From: Gluconacetobacter takamatsuzukensis
GTDB taxonomy: Bacteria; Pseudomonadota; Alphaproteobacteria; Acetobacterales; Acetobacteraceae
Length of the DNA stretch: 64,000 bases
Reading direction: 5' to 3'
Assembly: GCF_014174275.1 (NCBI RefSeq)
Contig: NZ_JABEQK010000004.1
Span: forward strand, 124,001 to 188,000
Below, in pieces: positions 45,159 to 53,699 of the stretch. Every line of letters begins with the position of its first letter. The stretch's first letter is position 1. Below the pieces are notes generated by a model. It saw nothing but the letters and a program-made list of their open reading frames with translations, had not been told where the DNA came from and searched no databases. A program made the translations under genes and the position numbers.

Positions 45159-46304
45159 ATGACGGACGATCCGCCTCCCAATCCCGCCCTGCTGCCCGCA
45201 GGCTTTGTCGATCTGCTGCCTTCCGATGCCGAGGCCGAGGCCGCCGGCATGGAAAGCCTGATGCGGGTTTTTGCCTCGCACGGCTATAGCCGGGTGAAGC
45301 CGCCCCTGCTGGAATTCGAGGACACGCTGCTGAGCGGGTCCGGGGCGGCGGTGGCCGACCAGGCCTTTCGTCTGATGGACCCCGATACGCGGCGCATGAT
45401 GGCGCTGCGGCCCGACATTACCCCGCAGATCGCGCGGATTGCCGCGACGCGGCTGGCCGATGCGCCGCGCCCGCTGCGCCTGTCCTATACCGGGCTGTGC
45501 GTGCAGGCGAGCGGTGGGGCGCGGGAGAGCGACCGGCAGATTTCGCAGGCCGGTATCGAGCTGATCGGGCCCGATACGCCCGAAGCCGATGCCGAAGTGG
45601 TGGCGCTGGGTGCCGAGGCGCTGGCGGCGCTGGGGGTGCCCGGCGTGTCGTTCGACCTGACCATGCCGCCGCTGGCGCCGGCGCTGATCGCGGAAGTGGG
45701 CTTTACCCCCGCCGAGCGGCAGGCGCTGATGCGGGCGCTGGACCGCAAGGACGCGGCAGCGGTGGCGAAGCTGGCCGGGGGGCTGGCGCCGGTGCTGACC
45801 GAATTGCTGCATGCGGCCGGGCCGGCCGAGAGGGCCCTGTCGGTGCTGGGCGGGCTGGTGCTGCCGGCGCCGGTGCGGGTGTTGAGCGAACGGCTGGCTG
45901 CCACCTTCGCCGCCATCAAGGCGCGGGTGCCCGATATCCGCGTGACCATCGACCCGGTCGAGTTCCGGGGCCTGCATTATCATACCGGCGTCTGCGTGAC
46001 GGTGTATGCCCGTGGCCAGCATGAAGAGCTGGGCCGGGGTGGGCGCTATGTCTCGAACAATGACGAGCCGGCCTGTGGCCTGACCCTGCGGCCCGAAGCC
46101 CTGCTGCGCGCGGCACCCGCCCGGGCGGGCCGGGTGCGGGTGTTCCTGCCCGTGGGCAGCGACCCGGCGCTGGGCCGGCGGCTGCGGGCCGAGGGCTATG
46201 CGACCGTCGACGGGCTGGTGCCCGTCGCGGACAGCCGGGCCGAGGCGAAGCGCCTGGAATGCGATATGATCGTGGCCGGCGATGGAGTGGTGGCGCTGAC
46301 GTGA
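45159..46304 (+). CDS. hisZ: ATP phosphoribosyltransferase regulatory subunit HisZ
   Basis: 381 residues from ATG 45159 (ATG 45123 would add 12). It resembles the histidyl-tRNA synthetase catalytic fold: [16 protein letters not shown], the motif-2-like [19 protein letters not shown], and [13 protein letters not shown]. It has no anticodon-binding domain. HisZ pairs with the short HisG to make active ATP-PRT, the first enzyme of histidine synthesis. purA follows 67 nt downstream, an arrangement common in alphaproteobacteria. Confidence 0.94.
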   Translation: MTDDPPPNPALLPAGFVDLLPSDAEAEAAGMESLMRVFASHGYSRVKPPLLEFEDTLLSGSGAAVADQAFRLMDPDTRRMMALRPDITPQIARIAATRLADAPRPLRLSYTGLCVQASGGARESDRQISQAGIELIGPDTPEADAEVVALGAEALAALGVPGVSFDLTMPPLAPALIAEVGFTPAERQALMRALDRKDAAAVAKLAGGLAPVLTELLHAAGPAERALSVLGGLVLPAPVRVLSERLAATFAAIKARVPDIRVTIDPVEFRGLHYHTGVCVTVYARGQHEELGRGGRYVSNNDEPACGLTLRPEALLRAAPARAGRVRVFLPVGSDPALGRRLRAEGYATVDGLVPVADSRAEAKRLECDMIVAGDGVVALT

Positions 46305-46371
46305 TGCGCCTGTTAAGCCGGGCGGCTGCCGTGTTGCGCCCCGGCCGGATCGTTTTTCTGAGGAGCTTCTG

Positions 46372-47661
46372 ATGTCCAACGTCACCGTGATCGGCGCCCA
46401 GTGGGGTGACGAGGGAAAGGGCAAGATCGTCGACTGGCTTGCCAGCCGGGCGGATATCGTCGTCCGTTTCCAGGGCGGGCACAATGCCGGCCATACGCTG
46501 GTGGTCGGTGACCAGACCTACAAGCTGTCGCTGCTGCCCTCGGGCCTGGTGCGCGGCAAGATGGGCGTGATCGGCAACGGTGTCGTCGTCGACCCCGAGG
46601 CGCTGCTGACCGAGATCGACCGCGTGACGGCACAGGGGCTGAAGGTGACGCCGGAGACCCTGCGCATCGCCGAGAACGTGCCGCTGATCCTGCCGGTGCA
46701 CGGTGCCATCGACCGCGCCCGCGAGGAAGCACGCGGCGCGCGCAAGATCGGCACCACCGGCCGGGGCATCGGCCCGGCCTATGAGGACAAGGTGGCGCGC
46801 CGGGCCATCCGCCTGTGCGACCTGGCCGAGCCGGAAACGCTGGACTGGAAGCTGGACGAGCTGCTGCTGCATCACAACACGCTGCTGGCCGGGCTGGGGG
46901 CGCCGACCTTTACCAAGGCCGCGCTGCTGGAGCACATGAACGCGCTGGCGCCCCGCGTGCTGCCCTATATGGACACGGTGTGGGACCTGCTGGACGATGC
47001 GCGCCGGGCCGGGCGCCGCATCCTGTTCGAAGGTGCGCAGGCGGTGATGCTGGATGTCGATCACGGGACCTATCCGTTCGTGACCAGTTCCAACACCATC
47101 GCGGCCAATGCGGCGACCGGTAGCGGTGTCGGGCCGGGGAGCGTCGGGTTCGTGCTCGGGATCGCCAAGGCCTATTCGACCCGCGTGGGCGAGGGGCCGT
47201 TCCCCAGCGAGCTGCATGACGAGATGGGCCGGACCCTGGGCACGCGCGGGCATGAATTCGGCACCGTGACCGGCCGTCCGCGCCGGTGCGGCTGGTTCGA
47301 CGCCATGCTGGTGCGCCGCGCCGTGCGCGTCGGCGGCATCAATGGGCTGGCGCTGACCAAGCTGGACGTCCTGGACGGGCTGCCGGAGATCAAGGTCTGT
47401 GTCGGCTACGAGCTGGACGGCAAGGAAATCCGCAGCTTTCCCTCGGCCCCGGCGGCGCAGGCCCGCGTCACGCCCGTCTATGAGACGATGGAAGGCTGGA
47501 CCGACAGCACCCGTGGCGCGCGCTCCTGGGCCGACCTGCCGGCGCAGGCGATCAAGTATGTCCGCCGGATCGAGGAACTGGTCGAGGCGCCGGTGACGCT
47601 GCTTTCCACCAGCCCCGAGCGCGACGATACCATCCTGATGCGCGACCCGTTCGAGGGCTGA
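46372..47661 (+). CDS. purA: Adenylosuccinate synthetase
   Basis: 429 residues, the standard length. The P-loop is [18 protein letters not shown], with the catalytic Asp and His41-type region [28 protein letters not shown] and the GTP-specificity region TKLDVLDGL are present, as is [13 protein letters not shown]. It forms adenylosuccinate from IMP and aspartate with GTP. A clear ribosome site GAGGAGCTTCTG precedes the ATG. It is followed by a strong terminator. Confidence 0.97.
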   Translation: MSNVTVIGAQWGDEGKGKIVDWLASRADIVVRFQGGHNAGHTLVVGDQTYKLSLLPSGLVRGKMGVIGNGVVVDPEALLTEIDRVTAQGLKVTPETLRIAENVPLILPVHGAIDRAREEARGARKIGTTGRGIGPAYEDKVARRAIRLCDLAEPETLDWKLDELLLHHNTLLAGLGAPTFTKAALLEHMNALAPRVLPYMDTVWDLLDDARRAGRRILFEGAQAVMLDVDHGTYPFVTSSNTIAANAATGSGVGPGSVGFVLGIAKAYSTRVGEGPFPSELHDEMGRTLGTRGHEFGTVTGRPRRCGWFDAMLVRRAVRVGGINGLALTKLDVLDGLPEIKVCVGYELDGKEIRSFPSAPAAQARVTPVYETMEGWTDSTRGARSWADLPAQAIKYVRRIEELVEAPVTLLSTSPERDDTILMRDPFEG

Positions 47662-47672
47662 GGCCCATACGG

Positions 47673-47705
47673 AAAGGGCCGGACCTGATGGTCCGGCCCT
47701 TTTTC
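47673..47705. terminator. Strong rho-independent terminator between convergent purA and rpoH
   Basis: A perfect 13-bp stem, AAAGGGCCGGACC (47673-47685) and GGTCCGGCCCTTT (47690-47702), with loop TGAT and a T-run to 47704. The leading AAA gives a matching U-run on the minus strand, so it can serve both purA and rpoH. Confidence 0.9.
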
Positions 47706-47727
47706 GTTGGGGAGCGGGGGCGGGCGG

Positions 47728-48615
47728 TCAGTCGACCATGGTGGCGCCGCGATGGGCCTCGACTTCCGCCTTCATCGCGGCCTGGACCTTTTCGAAGGCC
47801 CGGACCTCGATCTGCCGCACCCGCTCGCGCGAGATGTTGTAGGTGTGCGACAGGTCTTCCAGCGTCGAGGGTTCGTCCTTCAGCCGGCGTTCGGTCAGGA
47901 TGTGGCGCTCGCGCTCGTTCAGTGTCTTCAGCGCATTGTCCAGCAGGGCCTTGCGGCCGCTGAATTCCTCGCTTTCCGCCAGCGTTTCTTCCTGGTTGTC
48001 GTGCTCGTCGACCAGCCAGTCCTGCCATTCGCCTTCGCTGTCGGCGCGCAGGGGGGCGTTGAGGCTGTGATCGGGCGCCGACAGGCGGCGGTTCATGTTG
48101 ATCACGTCCTGTTCGGGCACGCCCAGCGACTTGGCGATCTGGTTCACCTGTTCGGGTTGCAGGTCGCCGTCGTCGATGGCCTGCATCTGCCCCTTCAGGC
48201 GGCGCAGGTTGAAGAACAGCTTCTTCTGGGCGGCGGTGGTGCCCATTTTGACCAGCGACCAGCTGTGCAGGATATATTCCTGGATCGCGGCGCGAATCCA
48301 CCACATCGCATAGGTCGCCAGGCGGAAGCCGCGATCGGGGTCGAAGCGGCGGACCGCCTGCATCATCCCGATATTGCCCTCGCTGATCAGTTCGCCCAGC
48401 GGCAGGCCGTAGCCGCGATATCCCATCGCGATCTTGGCGACCAGCCGCAGGTGCGAGGTGACCAGCGCGTGCGCGGCCTTGGTGTCGCCCTTGTCCCGCC
48501 AGCTCCGCGACAGCCGCTGCTCGTCTTCCGGCGAGAGCATGGGAAACTTGCGGATATCCTGGAGGTACCTTGAAAGGTTGGTCTCGGGACCAACATTGAG
48601 AACGGAAGAGGCCAT
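47728..48615 (-). CDS. rpoH: RNA polymerase heat-shock sigma factor RpoH (sigma-32)
   Basis: 295 residues. Sigma region 2 contains LRLVAKIAMGYRGYGLPLGELISEGNIGMMQAVRRFDPDRGFRLATYAMWWIRAAIQEYIL. The RpoH box is recognisable in AAQKKLFFNLRRLK. Region 4 ends LEDLSHTYNISRERVRQIEVRAFEKVQAAM. It directs heat-shock transcription. ATG 48615 has AGGGAAAAGGAG upstream. It lies 250 nt downstream of rluD on the same strand; that gap holds imperfect hairpins (48732-48762) but no coding sequence. Confidence 0.97.
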   Translation of the reverse strand: MASSVLNVGPETNLSRYLQDIRKFPMLSPEDEQRLSRSWRDKGDTKAAHALVTSHLRLVAKIAMGYRGYGLPLGELISEGNIGMMQAVRRFDPDRGFRLATYAMWWIRAAIQEYILHSWSLVKMGTTAAQKKLFFNLRRLKGQMQAIDDGDLQPEQVNQIAKSLGVPEQDVINMNRRLSAPDHSLNAPLRADSEGEWQDWLVDEHDNQEETLAESEEFSGRKALLDNALKTLNERERHILTERRLKDEPSTLEDLSHTYNISRERVRQIEVRAFEKVQAAMKAEVEAHRGATMVD

Positions 48616-48865
48616 TGGTCGGACTCCTTTTCCCTGAGGGAGGCCATGCCCCGCTGATGTCCTAAAGGCACATCTGGCGACAGGGTTGCATGGCCGGCCC
48701 GTATGACGCGTGGATGGACTTCACGTCCCCGCGTGGCACCCCCTCCGAGGGCTGCGCCACCACGAGACGTCCATTCCGACGGTAGCGTCACCCGTCGGAG
48801 CATGGATCGAGCCTATCGGCCCGGTCTGGGAGCGTCAAGAAAGCTCCTTGGATATTGCCTTAAAA

Positions 48866-49834
48866 CTAAGCAATCTTTGCCAGCAGCGCCTTGAAATCGT
48901 CCGGGGGGGCGGTTTCGAAGAGCATGGGCTCGCCGGTGCGCGGGTGGGTGAAGCCCAGCCGCGCGGCATGCAGGGCCTGGCGCGGGAAATCGAGCGCTGC
49001 GCGCTTTGCGTCGTCGGGCAGGGTGCGGGCGGCGGCGGGGATGCGGCGCAGATAGACCGGATCGCCGACCAACGGGTGGCCGCCGTGCGAGAAATGCACG
49101 CGGATCTGGTGCGTGCGGCCGGTCGCCAGCCGGCATTCCACCAGGCTGAGGCCGCCATGATGGGTGGCCAGGGTGCGGTAATGCGTCAGGGCCGCCTTGC
49201 CGCCATGCGTGACCACCGCCATGCGTTTGCGGTCGCGCTTGTCGCGGCCGATCGCGCCCTCGAACCCGCCGCTGGCCGGGGTCATCAGCCCCCATGCCAG
49301 GGCCAGGTAGGTGCGGTCGATATCGCGGGTCGCGAAGGCGTCGGACAGGGATTTGTGGGCCTGTTCGGTCTTGGCGACGACCATGACCCCCGACGTGTCC
49401 TTGTCCAGCCGGTGGACGATGCCCGGCCGCCGCTCGCCGCCGATTCCTGTCAGGCTGTCGCCGCAATGGGCCAGCAGGGCGTTGACCAGCGTACCGTCCT
49501 CGTTGCCCGGGGCCGGGTGCACCACCAGGCCGGCGGGCTTGTCGAGCACGATCAGGTCGGCATCCTCGTACAGGATCGCGAAGGGGATGCTCTGGGCCTG
49601 GGGGGTGGCGGGGATTGCCGGGGGGACCCTGATTTCATAACACAGTCCGGGTCGCACCGGATCGGCGGGCTCGCGCAGCACCTGGCCGTCGCGCAGCACG
49701 TGGCCGGCTTCCATCAGGGCCTTGACGCGCGAACGCGACAGCGTATCGAGCGCATCGGCCAGGAAGCGGTCGGTGCGCTGGCCGGCATGCTCTTCGGTCG
49801 CGGTGAGGCGGAGGGGGGGCGTGTCGTCGGTCAT
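48866..49834 (-). CDS. rluD: Ribosomal large-subunit pseudouridine synthase RluD
   Basis: 322 residues. The S4 domain is at the N-terminus (QRTDRFLADALDTLSRSRVKALMEAGHV). The catalytic Asp is in HRLDKDTSGVMVVAKTEQAH, and the RluD-like end is ATGRTHQIRVHFSHGGHPLVGDPVYLR. It modifies the helix-69 uridines of 23S rRNA. RluD preceding rpoH is a recurrent alphaproteobacterial arrangement. It is divergent from the membrane protein at 49901. Confidence 0.94.
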   Translation of the reverse strand: MTDDTPPLRLTATEEHAGQRTDRFLADALDTLSRSRVKALMEAGHVLRDGQVLREPADPVRPGLCYEIRVPPAIPATPQAQSIPFAILYEDADLIVLDKPAGLVVHPAPGNEDGTLVNALLAHCGDSLTGIGGERRPGIVHRLDKDTSGVMVVAKTEQAHKSLSDAFATRDIDRTYLALAWGLMTPASGGFEGAIGRDKRDRKRMAVVTHGGKAALTHYRTLATHHGGLSLVECRLATGRTHQIRVHFSHGGHPLVGDPVYLRRIPAAARTLPDDAKRAALDFPRQALHAARLGFTHPRTGEPMLFETAPPDDFKALLAKIA

Positions 49835-49900
49835 GCACGGCTCTTAACGGAAATTGCCCGGTCGGAACATCGTGCCGGGCCTGGATGGATCGGGACTATC

Positions 49901-50296
49901 ATGAGTGGACAGGGCGTGGGTGGGGCTGGATCGGGCGTGGCGGGGTCCCGGGGGCTGCTGGCTGCCGTGATCGGCATGGGCGTGCTGCTGGCGGTAGGAT
50001 CGCTGGTGCTGGTCGGCGTGCTGGTCCATCGGATCGCGCATCCGCGCCCGGCGGCGATGGCCCGGCCCGCCGCCGAACCGGTGGCGCTGCCGGCGGGGGA
50101 TTATGGCGAGCTGGTGCTGGGCGAGCCGGCCGGCACGCATGTCACGGCCCTGACGCGACAGGATGAGGGGTTGCTGGCGGTCGCGCTGTCGGGCGGCGGG
50201 CCGGACCGGGTGCTGTTGTGGGATGTCGCGCATCGGCGAATCATCGGCCGGCTGGTCATGAATGCGGCGCCGGGGGCGGTCGCGCCCGCTCCGTAA
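49901..50296 (+). CDS. Single-span membrane protein, unknown function
   Basis: 131 residues. A Gly/Ser-rich N-terminus leads to one helix (GLLAAVIGMGVLLAVGSLVLVGVLV), with the rest predicted periplasmic. It contains PAGDYGELVLGEPAGTHVTALTRQDEGLLAVALSGGGPDRVLLWDVAHRRI, which looks like a short beta-domain. Genes of this shape divergent from rluD occur in other alphaproteobacteria (DUF6476-like), but I cannot confirm the family. The ATG at 49901 has no strong ribosome site. Confidence 0.7.
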   Translation: MSGQGVGGAGSGVAGSRGLLAAVIGMGVLLAVGSLVLVGVLVHRIAHPRPAAMARPAAEPVALPAGDYGELVLGEPAGTHVTALTRQDEGLLAVALSGGGPDRVLLWDVAHRRIIGRLVMNAAPGAVAPAP

Positions 50297-50328
50297 TCAC
50301 CTGAAAAGCTTCAATCTTGGAAAAAATG

Positions 50329-50380
50329 CATCGCGAGCCGATTTTCCTGCATGGGGTGGGTTGCGTCCCCTCTCGCGATG
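50329..50380. repeat. Perfect 9-bp inverted repeat upstream of tRNA-Glu
   Basis: CATCGCGAG (50329-50337) and CTCGCGATG (50372-50380) are exact complements around a 34-nt spacer, ending 23 nt before tRNA-Glu. A T-rich tail is missing, so it is not an obvious terminator for the upstream gene. Confidence 0.45.
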
Positions 50381-50403
50381 TCATAGAAGCTGCCTCGTCC
50401 AAC

Positions 50404-50479
50404 GTCCCGTTCGTCTAGAGGCCTAGGACACCGCCCTTTCACGGCGGTAACACGGGTTCGAATCCCGTACGGGACGCCA
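50404..50479 (+). tRNA. tRNA-Glu (anticodon TTC)
   Basis: 76 nt. The acceptor stem GTCCCGT/ACGGGAC is perfect, the anticodon stem is CCGCC/GGCGG with loop CTTTCAC (anticodon TTC), the T arm is CGGGTTCGAATCCCG, and CCA is encoded. The D arm TCGTCTAGAGGCCTAGGA is typical of Glu. Confidence 0.96.
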
Positions 50480-50503
50480 ACACGCAAAGCGTGTGGTTTT
50501 ATT
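50480..50503 (+). terminator. Terminator after tRNA-Glu
   Basis: ACACGC (50480-50485), loop AAA and GCGTGT (50489-50494) form a short stem followed by GGTTTTATT. It starts at the base after the encoded CCA, as expected for tRNA termination. Confidence 0.65.
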
Positions 50504-50750
50504 GATAAAAAATGCAGGTTCCCCGCTTTGTGCGCCATATGGGTCGTACGAGTGGGCTGCTGCTTTCAGCATGATCTCTCATATGGTTCGCAGGTGCGGT
50601 GTCTGGTCCGTTCGTGTCATCATTTCACATTGATGTATGCGCGACCGAAGGCACGCACAGTATTCGTTCCCTGATGCCCGTGATAGGGTTGCTGCCGAAT
50701 GCGATTGCCCGCCGATAGGGGAATGGGACGTCTTGTCGAAAAGCCGGGTA

Positions 50751-51761
50751 ATGCCCCAGTTTCATGCGTCGGGTGCCGTCGATAATACCGAAATGCCGCG
50801 TCGGATCCCGCCCTGTCTGGCGATCGTGATGCCCTGCTACAATGAAGAAAGCATTCTGCCCCGGACAGTGAGCCGGATCGCCGGGTTTCTCTCTGCTGTC
50901 ATGGCAGACGAGAGTGTCGGTGAGTGCAGCTTTGTCCTGTGCGTGGATGATGGCAGCGTCGATGCGACATGGGAACTGATTACGCAGGCTGCAAAGCGCG
51001 ATAGCCGCATACGCGGGATCAGGCTTTCACGTAATTGCGGGCATCAGACGGCTCTCCTGGCCGGTCTTTCCGCTGTTCCGGATTGCGATGTGGTCGTCAG
51101 TATCGATGCGGACCTTCAGGACGATCCGTCCGCCATTAGGGCCATGCTGGCTGCCTGGCGCGCGGGATTTGGCGTGGTGTATGGGGTTCGTGACTGCCGG
51201 ATGACGGATACGCTCTTCAAACGAAAGACCGCGGGCCTGTTTTATCGCCTCATGCGTCTGGCGGGTGTCGAACTGATACTCGATCATGCGGATTTTCGTC
51301 TTCTGGACCGGGCGGCGCTGGATGCGCTGCTCGAATATCGGGAGCGGAACCTGTTTCTGCGGGGACTCGTGCCTCTGGTTGGTTTCCGCTCGACGATCGT
51401 TCGGTATGCGCGACTGGCGCGGAGTGCGGGCGAATCCAAGTATCCGCTCCACCGCATGATTGCCTTGGCCGTGGAAGGGATCACCTCGTTCAGTATCACG
51501 CCCCTGCGGATGATCGCCCTGGCTGGCCTCATGATCTCATGCCTGTCCGCGGTGGCCGTTCTCTATGCGCTGGCGGTCAAGACCAGCGGCTATTCGATAC
51601 GCGGATGGACATCGGTCATTATCGCGATCTTCTTCATGGGGGGTGTGCAAATGCTCTCTCTGGGAATCATCGGGGAATATATCGGCAAGATCTATCTTGA
51701 GACTAAACGAAGGCCGCATTTCCATATCGCATCCGCCGTGAACACCGCAGATCGCTCTTGA
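50751..51761 (+). CDS. Glycosyltransferase family 2, GtrB/DPM1-like (polyprenyl-phosphate glycosyl donor synthase)
   Basis: 336 residues from ATG 50751; the frame is open to ATG 50637, and ATG 50793 is also possible. The GT-A domain opens LAIVMPCYNEESIL, with VDDGS and the catalytic DADLQDDP. Two C-terminal helices (MIALAGLMISCLSAVAVLYALAV and SVIIAIFFMGGVQMLSLGIIGEYIGKIYLE) are the GtrB/ArnC signature. Such enzymes transfer a sugar to undecaprenyl phosphate on the cytoplasmic face. The donor sugar cannot be read from sequence. It overlaps the GT-C gene (TGATG, 51759-51763). Base composition is less GC-rich than its neighbours. Confidence 0.85.
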   Translation: MPQFHASGAVDNTEMPRRIPPCLAIVMPCYNEESILPRTVSRIAGFLSAVMADESVGECSFVLCVDDGSVDATWELITQAAKRDSRIRGIRLSRNCGHQTALLAGLSAVPDCDVVVSIDADLQDDPSAIRAMLAAWRAGFGVVYGVRDCRMTDTLFKRKTAGLFYRLMRLAGVELILDHADFRLLDRAALDALLEYRERNLFLRGLVPLVGFRSTIVRYARLARSAGESKYPLHRMIALAVEGITSFSITPLRMIALAGLMISCLSAVAVLYALAVKTSGYSIRGWTSVIIAIFFMGGVQMLSLGIIGEYIGKIYLETKRRPHFHIASAVNTADRS

Positions 51762-52879
51762 TGGCCGGGCTGTTCGCGGCCCTGCGACGCCTGAGCGCCG
51801 CGAGCAGCGCGGGATTGGTCGTGGTCATGACAGGTGTCTGTGCCATCACCGTGGTCTTAAAGGCGTTGCTTGCCCTGCCATGGGGTGGGCTGGTCGCTGC
51901 ATCATGCCAATGGGACTGTTTCTGGTACTCCGACATCGTCAGGAACGGATATTCACGTCTGCCGCGCTTGGATGACCCTTTGCGGCTGGCGCAGGCGAAC
52001 TGGGCTTTTTTTCCTCTTTACCCCTTGCTGGCACGCGCGGTCGGATCGGGATTGCATCTCGATGCTGTATTGGCGGAGATACTGGTCAACATCCTGTTAT
52101 GGCCGGTCCTGATCTTTCTTTGCCTGCGGGATCTCGAATTACGCGGCCTCGGGGTAGACCGTCTGCTTTTTGTTCTGTTCTTCGTGTTATATCCGTTCAA
52201 CGTCTGGTACATGGTTCAATATTCAGAGGCGCTATATGGTGTCCTGCTGATGGCCGCGATTGTCGCATTGCGGCAGGAACAGGTGGCCCTTGCTGCCCTG
52301 GCATGCGCTTTGCTGGCGCTGGCTCGGCCCACGGGCTTCGTCATGGCAGTCTGCCTTGCCGGATGGTGGCTTGCCTCCGGTGTGTCTGTCACCCGTGCAT
52401 CCATGATGGTCCGCGTGCGTGAAAGCCTGCTGCTGGTCGTAGCCGGAGGGGCCGGGCTTTCGGTGTTCGTGCTGTATCTGTTTCACCTGACGGGTGATGG
52501 ATTTGGTTTTGTGCATGTGGAAACTGCGTGGGGCAGGGAGTTTCACTTCTTCCTGTTGCATGTCCTGTATGCCTTGGATTCCGTGCTGATTCCCTTTGGG
52601 ATTTACGCTCTGGCGGCATTTGCGCTTGTGTGGCGGATGTGTACACCCGTCTGGGCACTGAGTGCGCTGTTGGTGGGGACGACCACGCTGCTCGCCACTT
52701 CGACCAGTGTCGTGTCGGTTGAACGATATGCGCTTGGCAATCCGCTGGTGATACAGTTTCTGGCCTATATGGTGATTTCCCTTCCGCCTCGTGCGCGGGG
52801 AATGGTCATGGCAGGCATGGGCGTACTTTCAGTGAGAATGCTTCTGCTATGGTATTCCGGCAGCTATCTGGTGATGTGA
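51761..52879 (+). CDS. PIG-V-like GT-C mannosyltransferase family membrane protein
   Basis: 372 residues with about eight to ten hydrophobic helices. The first extracytoplasmic loop has QWDCFWYSDIVRNGYSRLP and ANWAFFPLYPLLARAV, the motif pattern of PIG-V/GPI mannosyltransferase-2 relatives, with the catalytic acidic residue expected in WDxxWY. GT-C enzymes use lipid-phosphate sugars on the outer face. The upstream GtrB-like gene would supply that donor (inference). It overlaps the GT2 stop by 1 nt. The acceptor is unknown. Lower GC and more even codon use suggest acquisition. Confidence 0.75.
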   Translation: MAGLFAALRRLSAASSAGLVVVMTGVCAITVVLKALLALPWGGLVAASCQWDCFWYSDIVRNGYSRLPRLDDPLRLAQANWAFFPLYPLLARAVGSGLHLDAVLAEILVNILLWPVLIFLCLRDLELRGLGVDRLLFVLFFVLYPFNVWYMVQYSEALYGVLLMAAIVALRQEQVALAALACALLALARPTGFVMAVCLAGWWLASGVSVTRASMMVRVRESLLLVVAGGAGLSVFVLYLFHLTGDGFGFVHVETAWGREFHFFLLHVLYALDSVLIPFGIYALAAFALVWRMCTPVWALSALLVGTTTLLATSTSVVSVERYALGNPLVIQFLAYMVISLPPRARGMVMAGMGVLSVRMLLLWYSGSYLVM

Positions 52880-52881
52880 CG

Positions 52882-53094
52882 ATGCGCCAGATATTCCTGA
52901 TCGTTCTTTTGCTGGCTTTTGATGCTTACGCTTTTCTGTGCGGGATCCGTCCACATGTTTCGACGGCGTATCGGGATTTCTATCTGCGGCATACGATTTC
53001 GAGGGACGCTTATCTTGCGACTGCGCGCGCGGGCGGGGCCGATCCGGAAAGTTTCGCGCCAGGGCGGCAGATAAGGGATCGTTCAAAAGAATGA
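52882..53094 (+). CDS. Small secreted or membrane-anchored protein, third gene of the glycosyltransferase block
   Basis: 70 residues. ATG 52882 is 2 nt after the previous stop. The N-terminal hydrophobic segment (IFLIVLLLAFDAYAFLCGI) could be a signal anchor. A soluble tail is rich in Arg, Tyr and Asp (TAYRDFYLRHTISRDAYLATARAGG). No family is recognised. Tight spacing indicates co-translation with the two glycosyltransferases, perhaps as a small partner subunit. Confidence 0.55.
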   Translation: MRQIFLIVLLLAFDAYAFLCGIRPHVSTAYRDFYLRHTISRDAYLATARAGGADPESFAPGRQIRDRSKE

Positions 53095-53184
53095 CGACGG
53101 CGGCCGCCCCTAAAATGCCGGTATAACCGGGCGTGGGCATCGACACACCTGACCGTATGATGGCGGTCGGCATATGGGAATAAA

Positions 53185-53685
53185 ATGACGTCCTGCATTC
53201 TTATCCTGCAAGTCGCGGCCGCCCTGTTCTTTTTGGCCGCTGCCCTGAACGATCTGGCGACCCGGTCCATTCCGAATGGAATTTCCCTGTTTCTGCTTGT
53301 CGACGGCGCGGCGTTGAGGCTGTTGCACGGCGATTTTGCGGCCGTTTGCGGTGCGGCGTTGCTTGTGTTCCTGCTGGCTTTGTTCTGCTGGTTTCGCGGC
53401 TGGCTGGGTGGGGGAGACGTCAAGCTGCTGGCGGCCGGGATGCTGGCCTTTCCCCTGGCCGACAGTGCGGATTTCATTTTCCTGACGGCTCTGATGGGCG
53501 GCGGCCTGGCGCTGATCTATCTGTTTTTACATCGGGTCGTTAAGGCCCCGCAGGGCGCGCGCGCGGGGAAGAGCGTGCTGGCGCGGGTGGCGCGGGCCGA
53601 GCGCTGGCGCATCGCCCGGCGCGGGCCCTTGCCCTACGCGGTGGCGATCGCCTCGGCCGGGTTGTTTCTGCTGCTGCGGCGGTAG
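53185..53685 (+). CDS. cpaA: Prepilin peptidase CpaA/TadV (A24 aspartic protease)
   Basis: 166 residues with five or six hydrophobic helices. The two catalytic aspartates are in ALNDLATRSIPN and in GWLGGGDVKLLAAG (GxGDxK signature). It cleaves the leader of Flp prepilin and of TadE/F pseudopilins at the inner membrane. Short form without the N-methyltransferase domain, as usual for Tad systems. It converges with the TadG-like gene, 14 nt apart. It shares the strand of the glycosyltransferase block but is 90 nt downstream. Confidence 0.9.
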   Translation: MTSCILILQVAAALFFLAAALNDLATRSIPNGISLFLLVDGAALRLLHGDFAAVCGAALLVFLLALFCWFRGWLGGGDVKLLAAGMLAFPLADSADFIFLTALMGGGLALIYLFLHRVVKAPQGARAGKSVLARVARAERWRIARRGPLPYAVAIASAGLFLLLRR

Positions 53686-53699
53686 GGATGGGACTCTTT

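Noticed and set aside
48616-48865. RNA thermometer in the rpoH leader
   Set aside because: Hairpins at 48732-48762 are imperfect and over 100 nt from the start; nothing pairs with the ribosome site clearly enough to claim it.
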